A DNA stretch of 64,000 nt from Nymphaea colorata (taxonomy: Eukaryota > Streptophyta > Magnoliopsida > Nymphaeales > Nymphaeaceae): assembly GCF_008831285.2 (NCBI RefSeq), contig NC_045144.1, positions 1,858,001 through 1,922,000 of the forward strand, written 5' to 3'. The translations under genes and the position numbers were made by a program. The notes beneath the pieces are model-generated. The model was given only the letters and a program-made list of their open reading frames with translations, ran no database searches and had not been told where the DNA came from. Shown piece after piece: positions 1 through 9,941 of the stretch; the stretch's first letter is position 1; each line of letters starts with the position of its first letter.

Positions 1-1832
1 TCAGCCAGCTCAAACTATCCATCCACATCATCTCAGGGCTCATTCACCGACAGATAAAACTATTTCAGAACAGAAAAGTTTGTAAGCAGATCTTTACAAG
101 GACAAAATTCCACGATCCTTTTAAGGGACTCATCTCTTCCTGTAGAAAAAAAATTGAAGGGAATTGTTTGCTTAAATTGCTTCCCCATTTTGGAAAGGGA
201 GGTACTTAATCTTGATTGGTGATTCTAAAAATGGAATTTATCAACTATGATAACAAATAAGCAACAGGGAATGAAAGATGCAGGAAATTCGAAAATGGAG
301 GCATCAAAATTTGCGTCTGAAACAAAAAACCAAAAATAGCATGGTAACCGCACTTGTTATTCAAAAGGTTAAATATAAGCTATCTCTCATTTATACTGAA
401 GGTTTCATACTTTCACACACACACAAAGCGAGAGAGAGAGAGGCACCTGCTTGGGCGTAGGCACTATCTCGTCAATAAACATGAGAGAGAAACAAATGAA
501 GATGAGGTCAAACTTGGTGAATCTTGTCATAACAATCCAACATTGCAATCAACCCTTCAAACTTGCCTAACAAAGGAGACAACCCAAAAGGATATCATGC
601 CCCTATCTCTAGCATCAGTGCTCCTGATCATCCTCCCTTCTCAAGCGGACTCTACACGATGAAACACTAATGGAAACCTCTGTGTCATCAAATTCAGACG
701 CCTTAATTTCTTCTCAATATTTAAATTCAAAGGACTTTGCCTGATAGTTTTTTTACTGATCAATTAATGCATAAAGGGAGAACTTACCATGGAGCAACAA
801 GTCAATAAGTAGCAAATTGTCAATCATAGTATGTCTCGGTAGATCGATCCATTATCCAGCAAAAACTGGTGAGAGCATCATTGCATTGCCTGTAGGTAAG
901 GAGACGTGTTCAATCATTGAGGCAAAAAAATCGCAACAACGTTGTCACTAGCGGAGAGAAATGGAGAGAATGAGGCTAACTTTTGAGCATTACTGACCAT
1001 CTAAAAGGGGTCTGTGAAGCAGCACGGTAATGAAAAAAAGTGATGCAGAGAGGGAAAGAAGAGAGAGAGAGAGGGAGAAGAGAGTCCTCATGAATTTTTG
1101 AGTATGAAAAAAGTAAGCATACAAAGGAAAAGGGCATCAACTTAAACTGCGGGAAAGGAAAAGCCCACCAATATTGGAGGGCCATTTGGTTTAGGAGGTC
1201 AGTCTTGACCCCTGGCTTTGAAAGTGCCTGGACTAGAGTGACTTGAGAACTTATTTGTGGTGTTGTCATTGGTGAACTTCCTTGTATATTTCTTCTTAAG
1301 TATAATGTTCTTAAAATCTATTGATTTGTATGATACTCTTATGACTATTAATGTTTTCTATAAGATTTTTTTATAAAATTATACAAGAAGTTAAGCTGGA
1401 GAATGTTAGGCAATTTATTATAGATAATGCAATAAGTATAAAGCTGCAGCATGATATAGGACATTCTATTGGAACCCATGTGCTTCACTCTAAGGTCTGA
1501 TGTACAAGTCATTTAATTAATGGTTCTCTTATATGAATGTGCAGAAATTGGATTTGGGTTTCAAAGTTACTTTTGAACTTGAATGAAAATTTGAAATTCA
1601 ATTTTAATAATCAAAAACTTGAATTTGTTTGTATCAGAGATTAAGAATTGATCACAAATTCTTTCAAATTATGGTAATTTTGAAGATTGGTTGGGACTTC
1701 AATTGAAAACTTGAATTAGTTTAAAATTTTGATAAAAAATTATTTTGAATTCTAGCAGTTATGAAGATTTGCATTGGGACTACTGTTTTAAACTCAGAAT
1801 TGACATTGGAATTGGGAATTGGTTCTTGGATA
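1..1832. other. Intergenic DNA without recognised gene
   Basis: I see no gene or mobile element with ends here. The stretch is AT-rich and contains short simple repeats: an AC run followed by GA near 411-441, and GA-rich sequence near 1057-1080. The open frames present are short and show no recognisable motif. Confidence 0.5.
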
Positions 1833-1977
1833 GTTGAAACTGAGAAGTTGAATTACTACAATTTTGAAGAAAAAAATTGATTTGATCCCAAGATAGGAAT
1901 TGGTAGACTTTAAAGGTGACAGGAATGACCAGACCTTGTACCAACGGCCGGGAGAAGTCAAGAATGATTGCCATCAT
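1833..1977. repeat. 213-bp tandem repeat, copy 1, left part
   Basis: This segment matches 5718-5862 almost base for base. It is the left part of copy 1 of a two-copy tandem duplication. Copy 1 is interrupted after 1977 by the hAT transposon and resumes at 5650-5717. Without the transposon the repeat would be 213 bp, equal to copy 2 (5718-5930). Confidence 0.9.
1970..1977. repeat. 8-bp target duplication (left) of hAT element
   Basis: The sequence GCCATCAT stands directly left of the transposon end and is repeated at 5642-5649 directly right of the other end. An 8-bp duplication is the hAT signature. The same octamer occurs once, uninterrupted, at 5855-5862 in the second tandem copy. Confidence 0.93.
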
Positions 1978-1993
1978 CTGTGTAACATGGGTA

Positions 1994-2077
1994 CGCCTCC
2001 TTTGGAGGCGTGTACGCGTATGGGTACGCCTCTGGTACGTCGTTGACCGTACCGGGTACGGTCAACGTACCAGAGGC
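1994..2077. promoter_or_regulatory. Subterminal hairpins of the hAT element
   Basis: Two inverted repeats lie just inside the left end. The first is CGCCTCC-TTT-GGAGGCG at 1994-2010. The second pairs 2028-2053 with 2055-2077, about 23 bp with a 3-base bulge on the left arm. The GGTAC-type words recur at the right end (5555-5630). By analogy with other hAT elements these are plausible transposase-binding or fold-back sites; that role is inferred. Confidence 0.6.
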
Positions 2078-2405
2078 TATATCTGACCTTTTTCGAACAC
2101 GGTCAAGTTTGACCGATTCCAAATTTGTCTTTTTTTTTAACGATTATTTCATTTTAAATTATATATATATTTTAATGTTAAAAACAAAAAAACAAAAATC
2201 GCAAGGGTTTCGCTGGAAACCCTTTTCTCCTTTTCTCGTCTGACTTACCTCTCACAAGCCCGGCGACGAAGGCAGCGGCAGCGACGAACGTAGCGGCGAC
2301 AGCCGAGGGCAGAGGTGGCAAACGGAGGGCGGAACGGTGACAGCAGCGGCGCTCGGCGAAGGCAAACGGTAGGAGGCGACAGCAGGCAGACTGTCTTACC
2401 TCGCA

Positions 2406-3065
2406 AGGTATATTTTTTGTTTTTTTGTTTTTATTTTTAAACCATTTCAACGGCTCCACCCCTGCCATCGTCGCCGGCGACGACAGGCAGAATACCCATC
2501 GCCGCCAGCAACGACCGGCGATGTGTGAGAGAGAGAGAGAGAGATTCTTTGTTTTTACATGTCTCGTTAGTCGGTATGGTATGAAGCGTTTGGTGGATTT
2601 GTTCATTTATTCTTATTTGGGTTTGATTTGTATGTGCATATGGGTAGGAGACTTTGATCGATATAGAATCGAGTGTCTGAATATTATGTTTTTGTTGTTT
2701 GAAACACTTTCGGCTAAAGCTTTCTTTTGTGTTTCATTATTGGAATTTGCTTGTTCAGAGTTCTTTTCCTTCAACAGATAACTAAGTGTCTAACTAGCGG
2801 TCACTTTTGTGTGCTGGTACATCGTGCTTCTTGTTGCTCTGGCATGTGCAGCTGTTACATTTCAAAACAAGTTTCAAAGCAATAACTAGTATAGGCGAAA
2901 AGTCTTCTTTTCATGCAGTGATGCAGCTTTGCTTGTATATCTTTCACTTGGGTGACTGCAGCTCTTCCCTAGTTATGGCTGTGAATCTGTGATATATCGT
3001 TTTGTGATAGGAATAGGATTCATCTATTTCAAATGATCCCTGTTTTTATTGGTTATGTGTTGCAG
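2406..3065 (+). other. Possible 5'-UTR intron of the hAT transposase gene
   Basis: A donor-like CAAG/GTATAT at 2405-2406 and an acceptor-like TGTTGCAG ending at 3065 could bound a leader intron upstream of the start codon at 3101. The interval is T-rich, as plant introns are, and includes a GA microsatellite near 2526. There is no transcript evidence in the sequence itself. Confidence 0.35.
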
Positions 3066-3100
3066 CTCATTTGCTAGGTTCTGTTCAGACATAAGTTGTA

Positions 3101-5348
3101 ATGGCTGATAAAGGAAAAGAAATACTGCCTCCTACAGGAAGTGGGAATGTAGAAAGCAACAGTAGTAGCGTTAATACCACTGCATTAGAGAAGGATAATC
3201 CACAACAGCCTCTTTGGCGCTGTGTGAAAAAAATAGGAAAAGGACTAGGTGGTGGTGGGAATGTAATGTTTTCTTGCAACTTTTGTGAAATGATGTTCAC
3301 GGGCTCTTATACACGTTGCAAGTCACATTTGTTGCATATCGGAGGCGTTGGAATTAGACCATGCTCAAAACTTACCAACGAGGAGATTAAGATATTCAAA
3401 AAAGAACAAGATGCAGCTGAGACAAAGAAATCTTCATCCAAGTCAAGTGTGTCTGTTCCTCTTTATGCTGTTGAAGAACATGAAGATGCTTCAAAGAAAA
3501 GAAAAACATTAGCACAAGCATTCAATAATATGGGAAGGGCAGAGATGGATAGAAGGATCGGAAGGTTTTTTTTTTTTGCAAGTTCACTTCCTTTCAATGT
3601 AGCCAGAAGTCCTTATTGGAAGGATGTTGTTACAGGTTTGGCTAATTGTAGTTTGAGTGGTTATGTACCCCCGAGTTCAAAGAAATTGAGAACAGTAATT
3701 CTTGCAGAAGAGAAGGCAAATATTGAAAAATTATTAGAGAAGAAGAAATTTTCATGGAAACAATATGGAGTATCCATTGTTTTCGATGGGTGGACTGATA
3801 TACAAAGGCGGCCCCTGATAAATTTTATTGCTTATTCGCTTGATGGACCAATCTTCTTGAAATGTGTTGATGCATCTGGGGAGTATAAAGATGCTGAGTA
3901 TTTAAAAGTGTTATTTATAGAAGTCATCAAAGAAGTGGGTGAAGATAACGTTGTGCAAATTATTACTGATAATGCTCCAGTTTGCCAATGAGCAGAAATG
4001 AATTTGGCAAGTGATCCCAAGTATAGTCACATATTCTGGACTCCTTGTGTGGCACACAGTATAAATCTAGCACTTAAAAGTATTTGCAACCCACCAAAAG
4101 ATGATCCAAATGCCGGTTTCTTGTGTTCATGGATTGAGGAGCTTGAGCATGATGTCAGAAACATCAGAAATTTTGTTGTAAACCACAACAATGCTCTTTC
4201 TATATTTAATAGGCATTCTGATTTGAAATTGTTGAAGGTAGCAGAGACTCGTTTTGCATCCATTATTGTAATGATAAAAAGAATAAAGCAGGTGAAACAT
4301 GCATTAACACTTATGGTGACTGACAATGATTGGGAGTTTTATCGGAATGATGACATTGTGAAGGCTCAAGAAATTAAAAGATGCATTTTAGATGATGAAT
4401 GGTGGGATAAAGTTACATATTTTCTGCAGTTTACAGAGCCTATTTGGCAGATGCTGAGAGAAGTTGATAAAGAAGGGCCCATGCTTCATAAAGTTTATGA
4501 TATGTGGAATAACATGATTGAAAAAATTCAAAGCATCATTTTTAGACATGAAAAGAAGAATGTTGCACTTGATGATTCTGAGTTTTTCGATCATGTGCAT
4601 AAAATTTTAATAAGAAGATGGAACAGAAGCAATAACCCTTTGCATTGTATGGCACACTCCTTAAATCCCAAATATTATGGACAAACATGGTTGGCAGGAG
4701 GTACTGGTCGTGTTCCTCCTAATCGAGATCCAGAAATATCAAAAAATATGGAGATATATTTGGGAAGACTATATTCTGATTCCCATCGGTTGAAGACAAT
4801 AAATAATGAGTTTGCAAGCTTCTCTGGTGGAAGAAATGATTCAATACAAGCTGCAATGGCAAGAGATGAAGAAGATCTTGTTAATTGGTGGTTATGTTTT
4901 GGAGCATCGACACCAAATCTCCAACATCTTGCATTGAAGTTATTATCTCAACCTGCAACCTCTTTATGTTGTGAAAGAAATTGGAGCACTTATTCTCAAA
5001 TTCACAACATCAAGAGAAACAAGCTAACTAATAAGCGAGCTGAAGATTTAGTTTATGTCCACTCCAACCTACGCTTACTTTCACGTACTTCAAATGATTA
5101 CAGGTATTTCTTTCTTTTTTTCTCTCTGATATGTATACTTATGTTGGTTGTTTAATTAAAGTTAATATTAACTTAAATCATATTTTGATTTTGTTGCAAC
5201 TTGTAGTTCAAGATCATCCAAGTATTGGGATGTTAATCCAGAGGACATTGATGTAGAACTTGAAGGAGAACATGCATTGCATGCTCTTAATATGGATTTT
5301 ACAGAACCTGTTGTTCCTTCTAATCTTGATGAAGCAACTGAGGAGTGA
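3101..5348 (+). pseudogene. hAT transposase (BED finger, DUF659, hAT dimerisation domain) with one in-frame stop
   Basis: The product would be a nuclear transposase that binds the element's ends and cuts and pastes it. From the ATG at 3101 the frame shows a BED-type zinc finger at about residues 37-88, with CNFC followed by KSHLLHI, and a DUF659-like core around residues 160-296 containing IVFDGWTD. A TGA at 3989-3991 then stops translation. The same frame stays open from 3992 and continues with HIFWTPCVAHSINLAL, typical of the segment after DUF659, and ends with the hATC dimerisation block around 4870-5090 (VNWWLCFGA, LLSQPATSLCCERNWS). A probable intron runs 5104-5206 (CAG/GTATTT to TTGTAG/TT); splicing keeps frame and adds an acidic tail ending at the TGA at 5346-5348. 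Apart from the single stop it looks intact, so the stop is either a recent mutation or a sequence error. Confidence 0.9.
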
Positions 5349-5641
5349 GGAGAATGAAAATCAACAAAGTAGATGTATTTTGAATGTATTTTGAATGTTA
5401 ATTATGAGACTGAGGAGAATGAGAATCAAGACTGATAAATTTTGGATTATGATTTATGAATATGACAATATGTTATTCTGTTTGTAATTTTTGATATAGA
5501 TATGTGCACATATGTTATTTTTCTGCATTTTTTGACATATATATGTGTGTGTGTACGGCCGTACTCTCGTACCCAAATTTTTTGAAAATGGTCTGTACCC
5601 GTACTAGTACCAGCACCCGTACCCATACCCATGTGACATAG

Positions 5642-5649
5642 GCCATCAT
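5642..5649. repeat. 8-bp target duplication (right) of hAT element
   Basis: GCCATCAT, identical to 1970-1977, directly follows the right terminal inverted repeat. Confidence 0.93.
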
Positions 5650-5930
5650 GCACCTGCATGCAAAATGGATGAATAAATCAATGATGTGTTTGTTAGTAGA
5701 AGCTGACAAGAATCGAAGTTGAAACTGAGAAGTTGAATTACTACAATTTTGAAGAAAAAAATTGATTTGATCCCAAGATAAGAATTGGTAGACTTTAAAG
5801 GTGGCAGGAATGACCAGACCTTGTACCAATGGGTGGGAGAAGTCAAGAATGATTGCCATCATGCACCTGCATGCAAAATTGATGAATAAATCAATGATGT
5901 GTTTGTTAGTAGAAGCTGACAAGAATCGAA
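5650..5930. repeat. 213-bp tandem repeat: rest of copy 1 and whole copy 2
   Basis: 5650-5717 completes copy 1, which was split by the hAT insertion; 5718-5930 is copy 2. Copy 2 reads straight through the insertion site, with GCCATCAT at 5855-5862 followed by GCACCTGCATGC, so it serves as the empty site. Differences between the copies are few (for example CGGCCG versus TGGGTG near the site). Confidence 0.9.
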
Positions 5931-6154
5931 GTCGTTTATTCTTTATTTTTTTATACTAGCAATATTCAATGATAATTCTGGTCAAAGAATAAGCTGGAGG
6001 TATCTTCATTCTTGAGGACTTAGTAGTAGTAGACAACTACTTATTGGGTCTATGCTGGTTCATTTACTCAGCCAGCTCCATCGATTAAGATAGGGTACGC
6101 AATATGTTTGAGGATTTTGGCCATTGATACAAGCATAGATTAAATACACATATC

Positions 6155-6159
6155 ATATT
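6155..6159. repeat. 5-bp target duplication (left) of small LTR element
   Basis: ATATT precedes the TG of the left LTR; the same five bases occur at 8127-8131 after the CA of the right LTR. Confidence 0.85.
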
Positions 6160-6878
6160 TGTCACAAGCCGACTTTTTCAAGCCAACTCTGGCCCGCGCG
6201 GCGCCGAAGGGTTTCCCCAAAGCCTTCGGCCAGCCTGACTCTCTTTTAGTTTAGCGGAAGCGTTTCATCAATCTTCTGGAACTGTGGACCAAACGAGGAG
6301 TGCTACGCACTCAGCACACCATCACCCATGTTTATCCCATAGTAGACCATCGGCAAGCCGTGCCATGAGGCCCTGTCAGAACGTCGCTATTCCTCCAAGT
6401 GCCTATATACTTCCATGCGAAATCTGGGTAGGAGTAGACTTCCCTTGGGTGGAAGTCCACAGCCGAAGCCAGTTGCCGACTATATGTCATTAAGCAAGGC
6501 GGCCGACCATCGCCTACTCGAAGACGAGCATTCACTTGCTCACCCCCACGTGACTCTACGCGGTTGTGGATGCAGCATATGCGTCCACTTGGGGAATTGC
6601 CCCTAACCCACGCGCACCCCCGTGTGCATCCAAACGCTACGAGTGGGGAACCAACCTGATTCCCCAATGATGGACTTGCACTTTCAAATGAGCTGATGAC
6701 CATGATGCATTTATGCGCCTCGTCGCTGCACCACCGCACTGCACATTCCACGTGCATTACTTTCTGCTTGACTCAGCGTCCGATTGAATCTCACATGCTT
6801 CCCGAGCTACGCCTAAGGTGGCCAAGTAGCATAACTTTTTACTGGCTTGGCCGGGCCAGACACAGTCGGCCAGCAACA
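6160..6878 (-). repeat. 3' LTR of the small LTR element
   Basis: It begins TGTCACAAGCCGAC and ends GGCCAGCAACA in plus orientation. It is very similar to 7416-8126, with scattered substitutions and short indels that show the insertion is not recent. Confidence 0.92.
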
Positions 6879-7400
6879 TTCTCCCACCGCCAAAATCGTC
6901 ACTGTCCTCAGTGACTTCACCCCGGGCAAGAGAAATTCAACAACCGTTTCCTTCATTTCTTTTCAACTGAGCCTACGTCCGTCTAACTGACGCCTTAGGT
7001 TCTTCACACTTTTCTGTCACTGTTTGCACTTTACCTTAGTAAAGCCTGGAACATCTCCGTCGACTACTAAGTCTCAAATTTCCAAGTTGTGTTGCCAACT
7101 TGTGTACATGTTCCTTTCCTCGAGTCATGTCAACACGAAGGACAATCCTTTTCCACGTCGGGCCTCTAACCCTATCTGTCTCAGCGAGCGGTACTCTTGG
7201 CCCTTCAGTTCCTGATGCCCAGATACCGTCTTCGGAACGTGTGATCTTCTCCTGGCCAACACCAATACGGTCACTTGAACCAGTGTCCGACGAACATGCC
7301 CAAACCGTAGGGCACCATTAATAAGCCAATGTTTTTCAGAACCACTTGTTTATTATCATCACAGCGTTCTCATTTTTCAAGTTCTTTACGAGAAATCGTC

Positions 7401-7413
7401 TGCTCTGATACCA
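7401..7413 (-). promoter_or_regulatory. Primer binding site (initiator tRNA-Met)
   Basis: The minus strand reads TGGTATCAGAGCA two bases from the end of the 5' LTR, the standard priming site of many plant LTR elements. Confidence 0.9.
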
Positions 7414-7415
7414 TT

Positions 7416-8126
7416 TGTCACGGGCCGACTTTTTCAAGCCAACTCTGGCCCGCACAGCGCTGCAGGGTTTCCCCAAAGCCTTTGGCCAGTCTGACTCTCT
7501 CTTAGTTTAGCGGAAGCGTTTCATCAATCTTTTAGAATTGTGGACTAGACGAGGAGTGCTACGACTCGGCACACCATCACCCAGGTTTATCCCATAGTAG
7601 ACTATCGGCAAGCCGTGGCCATGAGGCCCTGTCAGAACGTCGTCATTCCTCCAAGTGTATGTCTACTTCCATGCGAAATTTGGGTGAGGGTAGACTTCCC
7701 TTGGGAGGAAGTCCTCAGCCGAAGCCAGTTGCCGATTATATGTCATTAAGCAAGGCGGCCGACCATCGCCTTAGTCGACGACGAGCATTCACTTGCTCGC
7801 CCCCGCGTGACTCTACGCAGTTGTGGACGTAGCATATGCGTCCACCGGGGGAATTGCCCCTAACCCACGCGCAGCATCCAAATGCTACGCGTGGGGAACC
7901 AACCTGATTCCTCAATGACGGACTTGCACTTCCAAAGGGACTGATGACCATGATGCATTTATACGCCTCGTCATTGCACCACCGCGCTGCACATTCCACG
8001 TGCATTTCTTTCTGCTTGACTCAGCGTCCGATTGAATCCCACATGCTTCCCGAGCTATGCCTAAGGTGGCCAAACAGCATAACCTTTTACTGGCTTGGCC
8101 GGGCCAGACACAGTCGGCCGGCAACA
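7416..8126 (-). repeat. 5' LTR of the small LTR element
   Basis: It starts TGTCACGGGCCGAC and ends GGCCGGCAACA in plus orientation, followed by the target duplication ATATT (8127-8131). It pairs with the LTR at 6160-6878. Confidence 0.92.
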
Positions 8127-8131
8127 ATATT

Positions 8132-8562
8132 AGTGCATTCTTAAATATATATATGTGTCATCTTTACAAGCCTAGATATTGGAGCATGTACTTTCTTTGT
8201 GTTGGAATCTTCATGCATTCTCAATAATGACACGGTTGACACATACTACGTGAGGAGGATTACTATAATCCAGATCATGCCAAGAAATAATCGAGCAGTT
8301 GAGGATCAAACAGGTATGTAATCAAGTATGTACGATAAATGGAATGCTATAGTTACTAAATTTGTAGGACTTATGTTACGTACAAGTTACCTAAAGACCG
8401 TATAAGGAAGGAGACCAGGACAGAACATAACTTCTTGCTACTCTAAAGATGTCATGTAGAGATATCTGGATCATATACATGAATGAGCTTGAGATTAACA
8501 AGACATTAGGTTCTCCTGTAAGCTGGAAAAGGTCAGTCAGTTCCAAAGCCATCAGAACCAGG
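8132..8562. other. Intergenic stretch, nothing recognised
   Basis: This is AT-rich sequence between the small LTR element and a fragment of the next array. Small open frames are present without recognisable motifs. Confidence 0.4.
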
Positions 8563-8897
8563 GTGGAACCTGTGGATGCTAGGGTGTTGGAACACCAAGT
8601 CGCATTTAGGGTTTCTTCTTGCCGTCCAGACCTCCATCCTCGATTCTTGGTTGATTTCTGAACCAAGAATCAGCACTATATCTTGTAGGTGTTTGTCCCT
8701 CGCGTAGATGCCAAGAACTAAGTCCATTGCACTCATATTCTCTGTTAGCTGCTTTAGGGACCTTTGCTCATTGACAAGTCACGTCTCTTCTGCTCGACCG
8801 CAGCTTGTATCAGTTTCAAAAATCTTCTCAAAGTAGTCGACACTCAATAATCTATTGTGCCCTGGTGCCCTCAGCGTCTCTGTTAGCTGCTGTGCCC
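8563..8897 (-). mobile_element. Rearranged fragment of the FHA-like LTR element interior
   Basis: 8563-8770 matches 9771-9975 (the start of the FHA-like reading frame), and 8786-8870 matches the sequence around 10108-10200, so about 140 bp between them have been lost. The fragment then joins the truncated LTR at 8898. On the minus strand it still encodes the HPSIHRFH-type motif. It looks like the product of an internal deletion or recombination at the array edge. Confidence 0.75.
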
Positions 8898-9941
8898 TGC
8901 GGCCTGCTGCTCTCGGCACTCTCCGCCGAGACTAACCTCACAAGGCAACGAACACATAAGCCTGTCAGGTGGTAATCGGCGTGCCCAGCTGCTACTAACG
9001 CCGCTGGTCGTCTCCGCTCTTGCACCCTCGTCCAGGCCTTCGACCGTCCTCAATGGTGTTAAAATAAGGAACGTGTCAGATCCACCCTCCTTAGACCGAG
9101 CTTGACCCCAAGCTCGTATGAGGTTATCTTCTTGGATGATCAAGACTATACACTTTCTGTGATCCCATGCTGCTATGTTTTGGCCCTCCCTTCCAAGGTG
9201 TTGGAACAAGTTTCTTCTTTGTACAGTACAGCCTTGAATCTCTTTGACCTGCTCTCCTTGGTCACTTATCGAACTAGTGACCATCTCTTGCATAGGTGTC
9301 CTTTGTAGACTATTCAACAAGCTCTCCGAAATAACATTATCACCCTCCTTAGTCTTGACCATACACTGAGGAGTGATGGACCGTGGTAACAATGGCTCTT
9401 TCATGGCTATGGTGACATGCTCAACCGTCGAACCTGTGGCAATTTCATCTTGTTTCCATTTGGCTTGCAGTCCATCGATGACCTCAATGATTTTCTCACA
9501 AAGCTGCTGCATTGCTTGTGGCGTCGAACCGTCCACATATGGCTCTTGGTGCTTGTTGTCATAACTCCCTTCTTCTTGGCCAGAGACCGAGGGAATCACT
9601 TCTAGCTTGAAACTCTGGCTGGAGTCTCCTACCTTGAGGATCTCACCTGGGTATAACTGCTCGGTGCATTGGAGTCTTATAACAATCTCTGCTACACTTA
9701 GTTTCCCCGTAAGCGTCAAATTTGTCTCCCAAACTCGGCGGCTCACCTTGTCGACCTCGAGTTCAAAGTGGAACCCGTGGATGCTAGGGTGTTGGAACAC
9801 CAAGTCGCATTTAGGGTTTCTTCCTGCCGTCCAGACCTCCATCCATGGTTCTTGGTTGATTTCTGAACCAGGAATCAACACTATATCTTGTAGGTGTTTG
9901 TCCCTCGCGTAGACGCCAAGAACTAAGTCCATTGCACTCAT
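8883..9941 (-). CDS. FHA-like protein carried by LTR element, copy A
   Basis: This is an open frame of 352 codons on the minus strand, the longest in the array. Residues about 33-117 resemble a forkhead-associated (FHA) domain: GRNPKCDLVFQHPSIHGFH fits the family pattern GR-x-n-HPSISR-x-H, and the later segment YPGEILKVGDSSQSFKLEVI fits the last strands of the fold. FHA domains bind phosphothreonine peptides; plant PS1-type proteins have a similar opening. The serine-arginine pair that contacts phosphate in typical FHA domains reads His-Gly here, so binding may be lost. The frame runs across the purine tract and about 65 codons into the truncated LTR. It is not gag or pol. I read it as a host gene fragment captured by a non-autonomous element; FHA identity is by eye. 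Confidence 0.5.
   Translation of the reverse strand: MSAMDLVLGVYARDKHLQDIVLIPGSEINQEPWMEVWTAGRNPKCDLVFQHPSIHGFHFELEVDKVSRRVWETNLTLTGKLSVAEIVIRLQCTEQLYPGEILKVGDSSQSFKLEVIPSVSGQEEGSYDNKHQEPYVDGSTPQAMQQLCEKIIEVIDGLQAKWKQDEIATGSTVEHVTIAMKEPLLPRSITPQCMVKTKEGDNVISESLLNSLQRTPMQEMVTSSISDQGEQVKEIQGCTVQRRNLFQHLGREGQNIAAWDHRKCIVLIIQEDNLIRAWGQARSKEGGSDTFLILTPLRTVEGLDEGARAETTSGVSSSWARRLPPDRLMCSLPCEVSLGGECREQQAAGHSS
8898..9078 (-). repeat. Truncated 3' LTR (U3 start only)
   Basis: 181 bp match the right-hand end of the complete LTR at 12079-12259, ending ACGTGTCA. The rest is missing and replaced by rearranged interior sequence. Confidence 0.85.

Larger units (their letters stand above)
1978..5641 (+). 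mobile_element. hAT DNA transposon, full length, 3664 bp
   Basis: The element begins CTGTGTAACATGGGTA and ends with a sequence whose reverse complement is CTATGTCACATGGGTA, giving 16-bp terminal inverted repeats with two mismatches. It is flanked by the 8-bp duplication GCCATCAT. Both subterminal regions are rich in GGTAC and GTACCC motifs and hairpins, which hAT transposases commonly bind. It carries one transposase gene on the plus strand (3101-5348). The insertion is in copy 1 of a 213-bp tandem duplication and copy 2 shows the unoccupied site, so both ends are fixed to the base. The transposase carries a stop, so this copy is probably not autonomous unless the stop is bypassed. Confidence 0.93.
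6160..8126 (-). mobile_element. Non-autonomous LTR retrotransposon, 1967 bp, no coding capacity
   Basis: Two long direct repeats (719 and 711 bp), each starting TG and ending CA, flank a 537-bp interior, and the whole is bounded by the 5-bp duplication ATATT. Orientation is minus: the primer binding site TGGTATCAGAGCA, complementary to initiator tRNA-Met, is read on the minus strand at 7401-7413, next to the right-hand (5') LTR. A purine tract ending GGTGGGAGAA lies at 6879-6888, next to the left-hand (3') LTR. The interior has no gag or pol. It resembles TRIM/SMART-type compact elements, though the LTRs are longer than typical TRIM LTRs, and must have moved with proteins from another element. 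Confidence 0.92.

Noticed and set aside
6284-8144. Open frames of up to 141 codons inside the small LTR element
   Set aside because: They fall inside LTRs, appear in both LTRs with different breaks, and have no domain similarity.
9607-9912. Plus-strand open frames of 60-100 codons across the FHA-like region
   Set aside because: They are antisense shadows of the minus-strand frame and recur unchanged in both interiors only because the DNA is duplicated.
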